Assembly (NCBI GenBank): GCA_021779195.1
Contig: JAJYBB010000001.1
Location: 183,735 to 247,734, forward strand
DNA length: 64,000 nucleotides
Source of the DNA: Bacteroidota bacterium
Lineage (GTDB): Bacteria > Bacteroidota > Bacteroidia > Bacteroidales > Paludibacteraceae
Direction: 5' to 3'
The notes under the pieces: model-generated
Databases searched by the model: none
What the model saw: only the letters and a program-made list of their open reading frames with translations
Told to the model about the DNA's origin: nothing
Program-made: the position numbers and the translations under genes
In this document: piece by piece, positions 1 to 12,100 of the stretch
Layout: the number at the start of each line of letters is the position of its first letter
How positions within the stretch are numbered: the stretch's first letter is position 1

Positions 1-1
1 C

Positions 2-1390
2 GAAAAAGCTAATTTCAACAGCAACATCGTCGTCGTTCAGCCCATCGATAAAGGAATGATTGACTTGTTAAACCAACAGGATGGATTATACCATCTAAAC
101 TTACAAGGAATAGATAAAGACAAAGCTGTGAACAGCTTACAAATGATTGATGTAATCAGTCGCGGAATAAACCCATACAAAGAATTTGATGAATATTTAA
201 AATTAGCCGAAAACCCAGAAATGCGATTTGTGGTTTCGAACACCACTGAAGCAGGTATCGTTTTCGATCCATCCTGTCAATTGACTGACAAACCCGCTTC
301 CTCGTACCCAGGCAAATTAACTCAATTGCTTTATCATCGTTTTAAAACTTTCGAAGGAGCCTCTGATAAAGGTTTGATAATTTTTCCGTGTGAATTAATT
401 TTTCACAATGGAAAAGAACTAAAGAAAACCATCGAACAATACATTGAACATTGGAATTTAGACACGTCTTTTAAAAACTGGTTCGAAACGGCATGCGGGG
501 TTTACAGTACCTTGGTCGACCGAATCGTACCTGGTTATCCGCGTGAAACCATTACCGAAATTTTAGATAAAATTCAATTTAATGATCAATTAGTAGTTCA
601 GGCAGAAATATTTCATTTGTGGGTTATTGAAGCTCCCCAAAGCATTGCCAACGAATTTCCGGCTCACAAAGCAGGCTTGAATGTACATTTTGTGCCCGAC
701 GAAAAGCCATATCACGAGCGTAAAGTAACCATGTTGAATGGACCGCATACTGTTTTAGCTCCCGTTGGTTATTTATCAGGATTTGATATTGTGAAAGACA
801 TTGTAGAAGATAAGGTGTTGGGTAAGTATGTACGCAAAGTGATGTTCGAAGAATTGCTATCGACACTCGATTTACCAAAAGGTGAATTGGAGAAATTTGC
901 CGAAGATGTATTGGATCGATTCCGCAATCCATTTGTAAAACACTTTGTTACAAGTATAATGCTTAATTCGTTCCCAAAATTTAAAACACGTGATTTACCC
1001 GGACTGAAAATTTATCTCAAAAGAAAAGGATCATTACCATCCGGAATTATACTTGGATTGGCAGCCATGATAACCTATTACCGAGGTGGCAAAAGGGGTG
1101 ATATTGAAATCGTTCCAAACGATGATCAGGCCATTATAGATGTATTGAATCAAGCATGGAAAAACAGTTCGATGAAAGAAATTTCGAAAACTGTGTTAGG
1201 TGCCGAATTTATCTGGGGAGAAAACTTAAATTTGATCGAAGGATTGACCCGTAAATTAGCCGAATATTTATTACTTATTAAACAAGAAGGAATGCTGAAT
1301 GCCGTGAAAGTGATTTTGAAAGAAGATCAGGATGAATTGACTTTAACTCCTCTTGAAAGAATGAAAAAATCAGCTGATTTGGCTTCATAA
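2..1390 (+). CDS. uxaB: Tagaturonate reductase (altronate oxidoreductase), 5' end cut by window
   Basis: NAD-dependent reductase that converts D-tagaturonate to D-altronate in galacturonate (pectin sugar) breakdown, cytoplasmic. It belongs to the mannitol dehydrogenase / long-chain polyol dehydrogenase family. The open frame runs to the window edge and reads IVVVQPID before the first internal Met at 56, so the true start and the Rossmann GxGxxG lie upstream. Visible family marks are VDRIVPGYP (about residue 160 of the visible part) and the catalytic-type motif KVTMLNGPH (Lys, Asn and His spaced as in polyol dehydrogenases), followed by a helical C-terminal domain. uxaA begins 18 bp downstream on the same strand, which supports a Uxa operon and favours tagaturonate over mannonate as substrate. 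Fructuronate reductase (UxuB) is the main alternative. Confidence 0.9.
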   Translation, partial: EKANFNSNIVVVQPIDKGMIDLLNQQDGLYHLNLQGIDKDKAVNSLQMIDVISRGINPYKEFDEYLKLAENPEMRFVVSNTTEAGIVFDPSCQLTDKPASSYPGKLTQLLYHRFKTFEGASDKGLIIFPCELIFHNGKELKKTIEQYIEHWNLDTSFKNWFETACGVYSTLVDRIVPGYPRETITEILDKIQFNDQLVVQAEIFHLWVIEAPQSIANEFPAHKAGLNVHFVPDEKPYHERKVTMLNGPHTVLAPVGYLSGFDIVKDIVEDKVLGKYVRKVMFEELLSTLDLPKGELEKFAEDVLDRFRNPFVKHFVTSIMLNSFPKFKTRDLPGLKIYLKRKGSLPSGIILGLAAMITYYRGGKRGDIEIVPNDDQAIIDVLNQAWKNSSMKEISKTVLGAEFIWGENLNLIEGLTRKLAEYLLLIKQEGMLNAVKVILKEDQDELTLTPLERMKKSADLAS

Positions 1391-1408
1391 ACATTAAACC
1401 CATATTTC

Positions 1409-2899
1409 ATGCAAACTGAATATTTAAAAATTAATTGTTCGGATAATGTTGCAGTGGCAATTGTACATCTTGAAGCAGGGAAAACCATCAAGATCGAACA
1501 TACAGCTATTGTTTTACAGGAAGATATTCCAGCCGGACACAAATTCGCACTCAAAAAATTTAACGAAAACGATTTGATTATTAAGTACGGTTATGCGATC
1601 GGGCATGCACGCACAACCATCACAGCAGGAGCCTGGGTAAACGAGAAAAATATCAAAACCAATCTTAACGGTGTTCTCGATTATCACTATCAACCCCAAT
1701 TGGAATATCCTGCGATCGCCGCACGAAACTTAACTTTCCAAGGATATCGAAGAACGAATGGTAGCGTCGGCATACGCAATGAAATATGGGTAATTCCAAC
1801 GGTTGGTTGTGTAAATGGAACGGTAAACCAATTGGTTGACGCATTAAAAAAAGAAACAGGTGAAAATGGCATTGATGCCATAGTCGGATTCACACATAAT
1901 TATGGGTGCTCACAATTAGGCGATGATCATGAAAATACGCGTAAGATTCTACAAGACATTGTGCATCATCCCAATACCGGTGGCGTATTAATAGTCGGAC
2001 TGGGATGTGAAAACAATCAACTATCTGTTTTTCGTGAATTTTTGGGTGATTACGAAGTTGCGCGTGTTCAATTCATGGAAACACAAAAAGTCGAAAATGA
2101 GTTTGAAACCGGAATGAGTTTATTGCGTAACTTATATACCCTGGCTATCAATGACAAACGAACTGAAGTGCCATTAAACGAACTGAAAGTTGGATTAAAA
2201 TGCGGAGGTTCGGATGGATTCTCGGGTATTTCCGCAAATCCTTTGCTGGGTGCCTTTTCTGACTTTTTAGTAGCTCAAGGTGGCAGCACAGTCTTAACTG
2301 AAGTCCCGGAAATGTTTGGAGCCGAAACGCTTTTAATGAATCGTTGTGAGACGACCGGAATATTCGACCGTACCGTACATCTTATCAACGATTTTAAAGA
2401 ATACTTCATAAAAAACAATCAACCTATTTATGAAAATCCTTCGCCAGGTAACAAAGCCGGAGGTATTTCTACTTTAGAAGAAAAATCGCTAGGATGTACG
2501 CAAAAATGCGGAAAATCAATCGTAAAAGATGTCTTGATGTATGGCGAAATTATTAAAGTCAAAGGACTTAGCTTACTCAGTGCACCCGGCAACGATTTAG
2601 TAGCAGCCACGGCATTAGGTTCATCGGGATGTCAATTGGTACTTTTCACAACAGGTCGGGGTACTCCATTTGGCTCGTTTGTACCAACCCTTAAAATTTC
2701 AACAAATTCAACCTTATCAATAAATAAGCCCGGCTGGATAGATTTTAATGCCGGAGTAATTCTTGAAAATCAATCCATCGAAGAAACGAACGAATCACTC
2801 ATTAAATACATCATTCAGGTCGCCAATGGCACTTTTGTAAATAACGAAAAAAATCGATTTCGTGAAATTGCCATCTGGAAAACAGGGGTAACGCTTTAG
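1409..2899 (+). CDS. uxaA: Altronate dehydratase
   Basis: Dehydrates D-altronate to 2-keto-3-deoxygluconate, the step after UxaB in galacturonate catabolism; cytoplasmic and metal dependent. At 496 aa it has the full length of the family. An N-terminal SAF-type domain (about residues 10-85) is followed by the GD/UxaA catalytic domains, with the conserved blocks GCSQLGDDHENT, GLGCENNQ and CGGSDGFSGISANP that carry the Cys residues and the substrate site. It lies 18 bp after uxaB and is surely co-transcribed with it. No uxaC, kdgK or transporter is visible; they would have to lie upstream of the window or elsewhere. No terminator with a clear T-run follows it. Confidence 0.93.
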   Translation: MQTEYLKINCSDNVAVAIVHLEAGKTIKIEHTAIVLQEDIPAGHKFALKKFNENDLIIKYGYAIGHARTTITAGAWVNEKNIKTNLNGVLDYHYQPQLEYPAIAARNLTFQGYRRTNGSVGIRNEIWVIPTVGCVNGTVNQLVDALKKETGENGIDAIVGFTHNYGCSQLGDDHENTRKILQDIVHHPNTGGVLIVGLGCENNQLSVFREFLGDYEVARVQFMETQKVENEFETGMSLLRNLYTLAINDKRTEVPLNELKVGLKCGGSDGFSGISANPLLGAFSDFLVAQGGSTVLTEVPEMFGAETLLMNRCETTGIFDRTVHLINDFKEYFIKNNQPIYENPSPGNKAGGISTLEEKSLGCTQKCGKSIVKDVLMYGEIIKVKGLSLLSAPGNDLVAATALGSSGCQLVLFTTGRGTPFGSFVPTLKISTNSTLSINKPGWIDFNAGVILENQSIEETNESLIKYIIQVANGTFVNNEKNRFREIAIWKTGVTL

Positions 2900-3198
2900 T
2901 TTACAAATGATAAAACTTAACTTTCGCGAGTATAAATACTTATAATCCAGTTTTTTGTTTACTTTTTTGTAACCCTATTCAGGACTATACGTCTTTTTAT
3001 TTGTTTTCTTAAATTGCATCTATGAAGAGTTAAGGGCTATGCCCCTAAGAATTTCAATTTCAAATTTTACTCAGAAATAAATTTTAATGATATTCATTAT
3101 ATAAATTTGCAACTTAACGTTCAATTTTTTAACGAACCAATGTCTAATCAAAGCTCTAAAATTAAAAATTCCGGAGACCGACCGATGTTCAATCATGA
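2900..3198. other. Non-coding gap between convergent uxaA and sppA
   Basis: About 300 bp of AT-rich sequence with no credible reading frame. A weak imperfect hairpin (TTAAGGGC / GCCCCTAA, about 3029-3047) lies here, but it has no T-run, so I do not call it a terminator. I see no promoter for either flanking gene, as expected between convergent genes. Confidence 0.5.
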
Positions 3199-3229
3199 AT
3201 AAAAAAGGAGATAAGATACTTATCTCCTT
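3199..3229 (-). terminator. Intrinsic terminator of sppA
   Basis: An 11-bp perfect stem (AAGGAGATAAG at 3205-3215, CTTATCTCCTT at 3219-3229) with a 3-nt loop. Read on the minus strand it is followed by six T residues, 20 bp after the sppA stop codon. Confidence 0.8.
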
Positions 3230-3250
3230 ATAAATTTCATAAAAAAACAG

Positions 3251-5014
3251 TTATTCAATACTGAAATAATAAGGCATATGCGCCTGAATGCCATTCAGTT
3301 TATCAACTTGCTGCAGTTGTTTGAACAAGGTATATCGTTCGCCTAACTGCGTTTTAATCAATTTTGTTTCCATATCATCCGTGAAATCTTTCATCAGTTT
3401 TGTTGCAAAATCTTCCTTTTCGGGGTATTCACTGATATTGTACGAACTGAGTTTGGCTTTTTGTGCAGCGATTTGAATGGCATCATTTAATCCGCCGATG
3501 CGATCTACTAATCCGATTTTCAAGGCATCTTTACCTGTCCAAACGCGACCCTCTGCAATGGCTTTGATTTGGTCAACTTTCATTTTCCGACCATCAGCAC
3601 AATGTTTCACAAACAATTCATAACCTCTGTTGACGTAATTTTGCATTAAATCGCGTTCTTCAGGTGTAAACGGACGGTTAATAGAAATGGCATCACTCAT
3701 TTTATTCGTTTTCACGCCATCGTAGGTAATTCCTAATTTCTTATTTAGCCCCTGAATATTTGGGATTAATCCAAAGATGCCGATAGAGCCGGTAATGGTG
3801 GTGGGTTGAGCAACGATTTGATCGGCGAGACACGAAATATAATATCCGCCGGAAGCAGCGTAATCGCCCATTGATACGATCAACGGTTTCTTGGCTTTCA
3901 AAAGTTCTAACGCACGCCATATTTGTTCCGACGCATACGCGCTCCCTCCTGGCGAATTCACACGAAAAACTACGGCTTTAATTGCAGAATCTTTCGTAAC
4001 TTTGTGAATGGTCTTTATCAGATCTTTTGCCACGATACCATCGCCTTGTTCATCGGTAATTTCGCCAACGGCATAAATTACAGCCACTTTATTTTTATTG
4101 AATTTCTCGGTGTCCGGCACTTTTACCAGAGCCGATGTTTTCACGAAAATCAGTTTCTCTTTGTCCGCTTTATCTTTCAGATATGATTTTAAAATCGTAT
4201 CCACCTGATCAACATAAACCAATGAATCCACTAATCTGTATTGCTTGGCTTTTTCGGTCGGTTGGAACATCATCATTTGATCGGCATAATGATTCAACGA
4301 ATCAACCGGAATTTTGCGTGAAGCCGAAATTTCGCCAATCAATGAGTTCCATATTGAATTAAGAAATACCGACACTTGTAACTTATTGGCATCACTCATT
4401 TTAGTTAATACAAAAGGTTCAACAGCCGATTTGAATGTACCAACTTTTACTACCTGCATTTCAACGCCCAATTTATCGAGCGTATTTTTTAAAAACATGG
4501 TTTGTGCCGATAGCCCCTTTAAGTTGAGCATTCCTTCAGGATTGATTAATATTTTATCAGACACAGAGGCTAAATAATACATGCCCTGCGAATAATTATC
4601 GGCATAAGCTACAATAAATTTACCCGACTTTTTAAAATTCAGCAAGGCGTTGCGGATTTCTTCTATTGAAGCAATCCCTGCAATCAACGAACCTCCATTC
4701 AGGTAAATTCCCACGATATTCGGATCGGTTTTGGCTTTTTGAATATTTCGTAGTAAATCATCTAAACCCATGGTAGATTCAACAGATTGATGCGTTAAAT
4801 GACCAAAAGCAGCCGAAAACGGATCATCCTCTGAACGTTCGATTAGCGTTCCTTTTAAATCAATTTGATAAATTGAATTTGGTTTAAGCACAGTCGACTT
4901 ATCGGCTGAACCGGCAATAGCACCCGCCACGGCAAAGAAAATTAAAACGGCAAGCAACCATACCACGAATATGCCGACAATGGTTGCCAAGGTAAATTTT
5001 AAAAATTGTTTCAT
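3251..5014 (-). CDS. sppA: Signal peptide peptidase SppA, long (67 kDa) type
   Basis: Membrane-anchored serine protease that digests signal peptides left after protein export. The 587-aa length matches the two-domain bacterial form. An N-terminal transmembrane segment (about residues 8-32) anchors the protein. The N-terminal half carries the general-base lysine in GTFKSAVEPF (Lys195) and the C-terminal half carries the nucleophile in GDYAASGGYY (Ser388); the NSPGGSAYAS block (about 353-362) forms the oxyanion region. Both halves of the Ser/Lys dyad are therefore intact, at positions close to those of the E. coli enzyme. It stands alone on the minus strand, divergent from ruvA, with its own terminator. 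Confidence is high; the exact in vivo substrate range is inferred. Confidence 0.95.
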   Translation of the reverse strand: MKQFLKFTLATIVGIFVVWLLAVLIFFAVAGAIAGSADKSTVLKPNSIYQIDLKGTLIERSEDDPFSAAFGHLTHQSVESTMGLDDLLRNIQKAKTDPNIVGIYLNGGSLIAGIASIEEIRNALLNFKKSGKFIVAYADNYSQGMYYLASVSDKILINPEGMLNLKGLSAQTMFLKNTLDKLGVEMQVVKVGTFKSAVEPFVLTKMSDANKLQVSVFLNSIWNSLIGEISASRKIPVDSLNHYADQMMMFQPTEKAKQYRLVDSLVYVDQVDTILKSYLKDKADKEKLIFVKTSALVKVPDTEKFNKNKVAVIYAVGEITDEQGDGIVAKDLIKTIHKVTKDSAIKAVVFRVNSPGGSAYASEQIWRALELLKAKKPLIVSMGDYAASGGYYISCLADQIVAQPTTITGSIGIFGLIPNIQGLNKKLGITYDGVKTNKMSDAISINRPFTPEERDLMQNYVNRGYELFVKHCADGRKMKVDQIKAIAEGRVWTGKDALKIGLVDRIGGLNDAIQIAAQKAKLSSYNISEYPEKEDFATKLMKDFTDDMETKLIKTQLGERYTLFKQLQQVDKLNGIQAHMPYYFSIE

Positions 5015-5411
5015 ATTGCAGGAGTTTTTAAATAAAATTATTGGTTAATTCACGACACAAAGAAAATCATAAATTTTTGAATTCACAAAAAAAATCTCAG
5101 ATTATTACAATTGCAGCAAAATATTCAATAAATTATCTACTCTGCATCCCATTAAGAAAATCATTCATTATTTTCAACCATGCAAAATGTCGGGAAAGGC
5201 TGATATATTGGTGAAATAAATTAAATGGACATAATTTGAACAGCGGACAAACAATAGCAGGTATTTTTTTAAAATTAAACTACTTCATTGTAAAAACATC
5301 TTTCATTGAAGAAAAATCATCAGCTTCAAAAAACAATCACGTACTATTTCTGAAAATTCGACGTTATTCAATAATCATTTTTTGAATCGGAATCGCTTCT
5401 ATCTTTCATTT
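5015..5411. other. Non-coding gap between divergent sppA and ruvA
   Basis: About 400 bp, very AT-rich, with no credible gene or RNA. The ruvA promoter lies at the right edge. I could not find a TAnnTTTG-type promoter for sppA in the expected place. Confidence 0.5.
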
Positions 5412-5412
5412 T

Positions 5413-5444
5413 TTGGGAATAAAGCATATTTTATGTATATTTGC
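5413..5444 (+). promoter_or_regulatory. Bacteroidota-type promoter of ruvA-sprA
   Basis: TTG at 5413-5415, 20-nt spacer, then TATATTTGC at 5436-5444, matching the phylum's TTG-N19/20-TAnnTTTG pattern. Transcription would start about 30 nt before the ruvA ATG. Confidence 0.7.
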
Positions 5445-5482
5445 ATTTGAAAATTTAATATAACATCAACAACAACAAAGAA

Positions 5483-6073
5483 ATGATCGACTATATTAAG
5501 GGTGAAATAATCGAACTGACTCCTGCATTTGCGGTGCTCGAAACCGGTGGAGTGGGTTATTTAATTCATATTACTTTACCCACTTTCAGTTATCTGAACG
5601 AACTCACTTCGGCAAAACTATTTGTTTATGAAGCTATTCGCGAAGATGCACATTTGCTTTATGGTTTCAGGCATCAAAGTGAAAGGCAATTATTTTTGTT
5701 GTTAATTTCGGTTTCAGGGATCGGTGCCAATACTGCACGCATGATTATGTCGTCGTATTCGGCTGAAGAAGTGCAGGAAATGATTGCTTCGAGCAATGTA
5801 CAGGCATTGAACGCCATAAAAGGAATTGGTACCAAAACTGCTCAACGCATTATTGTTGATTTGAAAGATAAAATTGTGAAAGGTAACGGCAACTCCGAAT
5901 TTCCGAACAGAATGCTCAGCCCAATGTCCGAACAGAGAGAAGAAGCTGTAGCTGCCTTAGTTATGCTGGGTTTTCAACAAGCTGCTTCTCAAAAAACGGT
6001 TGAACGTATTGTAAAAGAACAACCCGGACAGAAAGTGGAACAAATTATTAAACTGGCTTTGAAGATGATGTAA
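5483..6073 (+). CDS. ruvA: Holliday junction branch migration protein RuvA
   Basis: Tetrameric DNA-binding subunit that loads the RuvB helicase on Holliday junctions in recombinational repair. At 196 aa it has the normal length. An N-terminal OB fold (MIDYIKGEIIELTP onward, about 1-63) is followed by two helix-hairpin-helix motifs (SVSGIGANTAR near residue 75 and AIKGIGTKTAQRII near 110), then a flexible linker and the C-terminal domain III (about 150-196) that contacts RuvB. It is followed after 82 bp by sprA on the same strand, an arrangement known from other Bacteroidota such as Flavobacterium johnsoniae. The two functions are unrelated, so the linkage is probably a conserved transcription unit rather than a shared task. 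Confidence 0.96.
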   Translation: MIDYIKGEIIELTPAFAVLETGGVGYLIHITLPTFSYLNELTSAKLFVYEAIREDAHLLYGFRHQSERQLFLLLISVSGIGANTARMIMSSYSAEEVQEMIASSNVQALNAIKGIGTKTAQRIIVDLKDKIVKGNGNSEFPNRMLSPMSEQREEAVAALVMLGFQQAASQKTVERIVKEQPGQKVEQIIKLALKMM

Positions 6074-6155
6074 TTTTTCTATATTGATTTCCCATGCAGG
6101 ATTCTTTCCTTCAATATGAATTGAGCATGCTTGGTATGCGTTTTGGCTTAAATTT

Positions 6156-9100
6156 ATGATTTTTAATAAAAAGTATTTCCCATTTTGGATTTTTATTATT
6201 CTTGCTCTCGGTTGGACTTATGTTTATGTAAGTGCAACCGATTATTATGCCATAGAAGCCCCTGAACCCAATCCACAGAGCTCAACTCCTGATTCGATCA
6301 AACAACACATTCCCAATTTCCCCATAAAAAAATACATCCAGGATAACTATGATGATTTAACAACTCATTATCCTATGGATGCTCCAAAACCTGACAACGT
6401 GAAATCAGTTGTAGAGTATGACACCAAATCTGGAAATTATATTTTAAGAACTTTTGTCGGCAACAACGAAATTGCCACTCCTTTTTTGATGACCTCGCAG
6501 GAATATCAAAATTTTTCTGCCAAACAGGACATGATGCATTACTGGCAGGAAAAAAACACAAAATCAGCCGTCAACAATGAAGATAAGTTTTCTCTTTCAG
6601 ATATGAAATTTAATATCGGTCCGGCTGATAAAATTTTTGGTCCGGGTGGAGTGCAAATCAAAACACAAGGTTCAGCTGAATTGATTTTTGGGTTTAAGAG
6701 TAACCGTCTTGATAATCCCGCATTGACTGAGCGTATGCGTCAATCGAATATCTTTGATTTCAATGAAAAGATTCAATTGAATGTAAATGGAAAAGTTGGT
6801 GATAAAGTTAATTTCGGATTAAATTACAATACAGAATCCAGTTTTGATTTCGATCAAAAATTGGTGAAACTTTCGTATAAGGGCAAGGAAGATGACATTG
6901 TCAAAAGTATTGAAGCCGGTAATGTGAGCATGCAGCTTAACAGCTCGCTAATAACAGGAAGCACCGCATTATTCGGGGTTAAAACCGAGTTGCAGTTCGG
7001 GAAGCTGAACGTAACAGCCATTGCTTCACAACAAAATTCACAAACCCAAACAGTAAGTTCGAAAGGTGGAGCACAAACCACCAAATTTGAGGTAAACGTC
7101 GATAATTATGACGACAATCGCCATTTCTTTTTAGGGCATTATTTCCGCAATAATTTCGAAAATTCAATGCGAAAGCTGCCTTATATTTCATCGGGCATTA
7201 CCATCAACCGTGTAGAAGTTTGGGTAACCAATAAAAGAGGAAATTACGACCAATCGCGCAATATTTTAGCATTCATGGATTTAGCCGAAACAGATCGTAT
7301 AGATAATCATCATTGGAGCGTTACTTCTTCCTCAAATTTACCGCAAAATAATGCCAATTCGTTGTATAAAGAAGTAACTGCGTTGCCCAATATTCGCGAT
7401 GTACAACAATCGAATGCCGTTTTGTCGGCTGCTTATCCGCCGGCAATGGGGATAAATGGAGGTGAAGATTACGAAAAAATTGAAAGTGCGCGAAAATTAG
7501 ATCCATCAGAATATACGGTTAATAATGCCCTCGGATTTATTTCATTACGCAATGCGTTGAACCCCGACGAAGTACTTGGAGTTGCTTATGAATACACCTA
7601 TGGCGGTCAAACCTACCAAGTCGGTGAATTTTCGACCGACCCCATCACCGCTCCCCAGGTGTTGATTGTGAAATTACTGAAAAGTACAGCTCAATCGCCT
7701 CTACTAGCCAGCTGGGATTTAATGATGAAAAACGTGTATAGCCTTGGTGCATCCGACATTCAACCGGATAATTTCAAACTGAATATTGTTTACCGAAACG
7801 ATTCAATTGGAACTGATATGCAATATATTACCGAAGGTAATATTAAAAATAAGTTATTGTTGCGGGTTTTCAATCTCGATAGATTAGATTCCAAAAACGC
7901 ACCCAATCCCGATGGACGGTTCGATTTTGTGGATGGTTATACCATTCAGGCAAATTCTGGAAGAATAATTTTTCCGGAATTAGAGCCATTCGGCAAGTTT
8001 TTAAAAGACTCCATTAAAAATGACCAGATAGCAAAAAAATATGTTTATCAGCAACTTTACGATTCAACCTTGGTTGTCGCACAGGAATACAGCGAAAAAA
8101 ATAAATTTATGCTTGTGGGTGAATACAAAGGCTCGTCGTCGGGCAATGAAATTCACTTGAATGCTATGAATGTACCCCGTGGTTCGGTTACGGTTACAGC
8201 TGGTGGTGCAACTTTGGTCGAAAATGTAGATTACACCGTGGATTATACTATGGGAATAGTAACGATTCTCAATCAATCCTTGATCGATTCGAAGACACAA
8301 ATAGACGTGAAACTTGAAAATCAGTCAATGTTCAGTATGCAGCGAAAATCATTGGTTGGAACCCATTTAGAATATCAGTTTAACAAAGACTTTAGCTTAG
8401 GTGCCACCATTATGCATCTGTCCGAAATGCCACTGACTACAAAAGTAAATACCGGAAATGAGCCCATTTCGAATACCATTTGGGGAATGAATACCTCTTG
8501 GCGAACCGAATCACAATGGCTTACCAACGTGATTAATAAGATTCCGTTTGTAAATGCTACGAAACCTTCCACAATTGCTTTGAATGCCGAGTATGCACAA
8601 TTAATACCCGGTCATTCTAATGTGGTGAGCAAAGCAGGTCTGGCATATATCGACGATTTTGAATCAACTCAAACCACTATCGACATTCATTATCCCGTAA
8701 ACTGGTATTTGGCAAGCACTCCTTACAATCCGAATGCTGATTCCATGTTCCCCGAAGCTGCTTTGAACGACAATGTGAATTATGGTAAAAATCGTGCGTT
8801 ACTGGCTTGGTACAATGTTGATCCTATTTTTAACGGTACCAGCAGTTCTAATCCCGCTTATATTCGTAACGACCCCGATGCATTATCAAATGATTTGACC
8901 CGTTATGTTAATCAACAGGAAATTTTTCCGGATAAACAAATCGACCCTACCAAGTCGCCCCGAATGACGGTGATGAATTTATCGTTTTACCCTCAGGAAC
9001 GCGGACCTTATAACTTGGATGTAAGCGGAATGAATTCTGATGGAACATTAAGCAATCCAACCAAACGCTGGGGTGGTATTATGCGAAAATTAGATGTTAC

Positions 9101-12100
9101 CGATTTTGAAACTGCAAATATCGAATACATTGAATTTTGGATGATGGATCCTTTTATCGCCGATAAAAATGGCACAAACAATGGAGGTGATTTATACTTT
9201 AATCTTGGCGATATCAGTGAAGATATACTTAAAGATGGGAAAAAATTCTTTGAAAATGGGTTGCCATTCGATGGCGATCTATCTAAAACCGACACCACCG
9301 TTTGGGGCAGGGTACCGAAAATTCAATCTACGGTAAATGCATTTGATAATAGCCCGGGTGCCCGTAAAAACCAGGACGTGGGACTCGATGGTTTATCCAC
9401 AGCTTCTGAATTTTTATTTCCAACCTATAAAAATTATGTGCAGGGAGTAGAAAACGATGTTACTCCCGATGAACTTCAAAAAATGAAGAACGATCAGTTT
9501 TCTCCCTTAAACGATCCAGCAGGCGATAATTATCATTTTTATCGTGGTAAAGATTACGATGATCAGAAATTGGATATTTTGAGCCGTTACAAACATTATA
9601 ACGGCACAGAAGGAAATTCACCAGATGCTACCAATGTTACCGAAAATTTCTCTACTTCAGCCACTTCACTTCCTGACAACGAAGATATTAACAACGATAA
9701 CACAATGAACGAATACGAAAATTATTATCAGTATCGCGTTCGGATTGATCGCAACGATATGGAAGTAGGAAAAAATTATATTGCCGATAAAATAACGACC
9801 AATGTTACACTCCCTAACAATAAGGTTGAGCCCGTAACCTGGTATCAGTTTAAAATTCCGATACGTCAATACGACGAAAAAATTGGAAGCATACGCAATT
9901 TTAAGTCCATTCGGTTTATTCGTATGTTCATGACAAATTTTGCACAGGCAACTACACTTCGTTTGGCAACACTCGATTTGGTACGAGGTGAATGGCGGAA
10001 TTTTACGAAACCGCTTTATCAACCGAATATGACACCTATTTCAAATGGTCAATTAGATATTCAGGCTGTAAATATCGAGGAAAATGCAAGTAAAACGCCG
10101 GTGAATTACGTTTTACCTCCAGGGGTTTCGCGTGAAACCGATCCAAGTCAGCCGGCTTTATTGCAACAAAACGAGCAATCTATGGTATTACGTGTAACCG
10201 ACCTTGCTCCTGCCGATGCCCGTGCCGTTTACAAAAATACGTCGTACGACATGCGACAATATAAAAGGTTGCAAATGTTTGTTCATGCCGAGAAGATGCT
10301 CGACGATACGCATAACCTGAAAGATGACGAGTTGACATGCTTTATTCGTTTAGGATCGGATATGACAAATAATTATTATGAATACGAAATTCCATTGCGG
10401 CTCACTCCTGCCGGTGTTTATGTAGGTACCGATTTGAATGCCCCCGATAAATACATTGTCTGGTATCCCGAAAATATGTTCGATTTCCCGTTCACAGCAT
10501 TGACAAATGCAAAGCTGAAACGCAATAGCGCAAAACAAAGTGGTACGGGTAACGTTTCGAATCTACTTCCTTACGTGGTTTACGATCCAGATAAGCCATT
10601 GAATAAAATCACGGTTGTGGGGAATCCCTCCATTTCGGATGTTGAAAATATCATGATTGGTGTCCGAAATAACAGCAATTCGGTGAAATCCGGTGAAATA
10701 TGGGTCAACGAATTACGTATGTCCCAATTCGACGAATCAGGAGGTTGGGCTGGCATGGGTAACTTGGCTATCGGTTTATCCGATTTGGGAACTATCAATT
10801 TATCCGGTCGTGTCGAAACGGCAGGATATGGTGGCCTTGAAAGTAATGTTATGGATAGACGGCAGGATAATTTATATCAAATGAATTTCTCTACGGCGCT
10901 CGACATGGGACGCTTCTTCCCTGAACAAGCCAAATTCCGAATACCGGCTTATTTTTCGTATACGAATCAAACGGTTTCACCAAAATATAATCCGCTTGAT
11001 CAGGATATCTTGCTTTCGGATGCATTGAATAATGCTGCAAATAAACCCCAGCAGGATTCAATTTTACAACTTTCACAAACAGTGAACACAACTAAAAGTT
11101 TTAATATTTCGGGTGCCAAGGTGAATATAAAAAGCAAAAACCCTCAATTTTACGACCCGTCAAATCTGACTTTTAATTATGCTTATACCGAATCGAATCA
11201 ACGTAGTCCTGAAATTGAGCAGAATATGACAAAGAATGAACGCGCAGCAATTGATTATAGTTTTGCATTTAATCCTAAACCCGTCGAACCCTTTAAAAAT
11301 ATCAAAGATTTAAATAGTCCTGCTTTTAAAATTATCAAAGATTTTAATTTTTACTATTTGCCCTCATCTTTTAGTTTTAACACCAATCTAAACAGACAAT
11401 ATTCTCAGGTTAAACTTCGTAATTTGAATGCCGGTTCATTAATTCAAACCGTTGGTCAGCCTGTAGATCTGACATTTAGTAAAGATTTTATGTGGAATCG
11501 TCAGTTTGATATCAAATATGATTTGACCAGAGCCATCAAATTTAGTCTACAAACTGCCATGAATGCAAACATTGCCGAGCCCTATTATACCCCCGAGTTT
11601 AACAAAGATTATTATCAGGCTTGGCGCGACACGGTTTGGTCAAACATTCGCAAATTAGGTTCACCTTATACTTATCAGCAGGTTTTCAATGCTTCTTGGA
11701 ATCTGCCTATTAATAAAATACCGCTTTTCGACTGGATAAATTCAAATGCAAGCTATAATTCAACATACAGTTGGAATCGAACTGCTCAGATTCAGGGCGG
11801 TGCCAATATCGGAAACATAGCTACCAGCATGGGTGCCTGGCAAGCTGATGGGCAATTTAATTTCGAGAATTTATACAACAAAATCAATTTTCTGAAAAAT
11901 GTAAATCAACGTACAGCACAATCGGCTATGCCCAATCGACAGCATTTTCAATCAAGAACCTACAAGCAAATTGTCAATTTAGAACCTAAGAAAACCATAA
12001 TTATCAATCATAGATTGGGGAGTGAAAACCTTGATTTTGTGGCGATCGACAAAATGGGAAAACCGTTGAATTTAAAATATAAAGTCAAGAATCCGACTTC

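Noticed and set aside
624..932. 102-aa minus-strand frame inside uxaB
   Set aside because: Shadow of the uxaB codons; no recognisable domain.
3029..3047. Hairpin as a uxaA terminator
   Set aside because: Imperfect stem and no T-run.
9666..10022. 118-aa minus-strand frame inside sprA
   Set aside because: Fully embedded in a certain, conserved gene; composition is that of an antisense shadow, and no promoter or family motif is seen.
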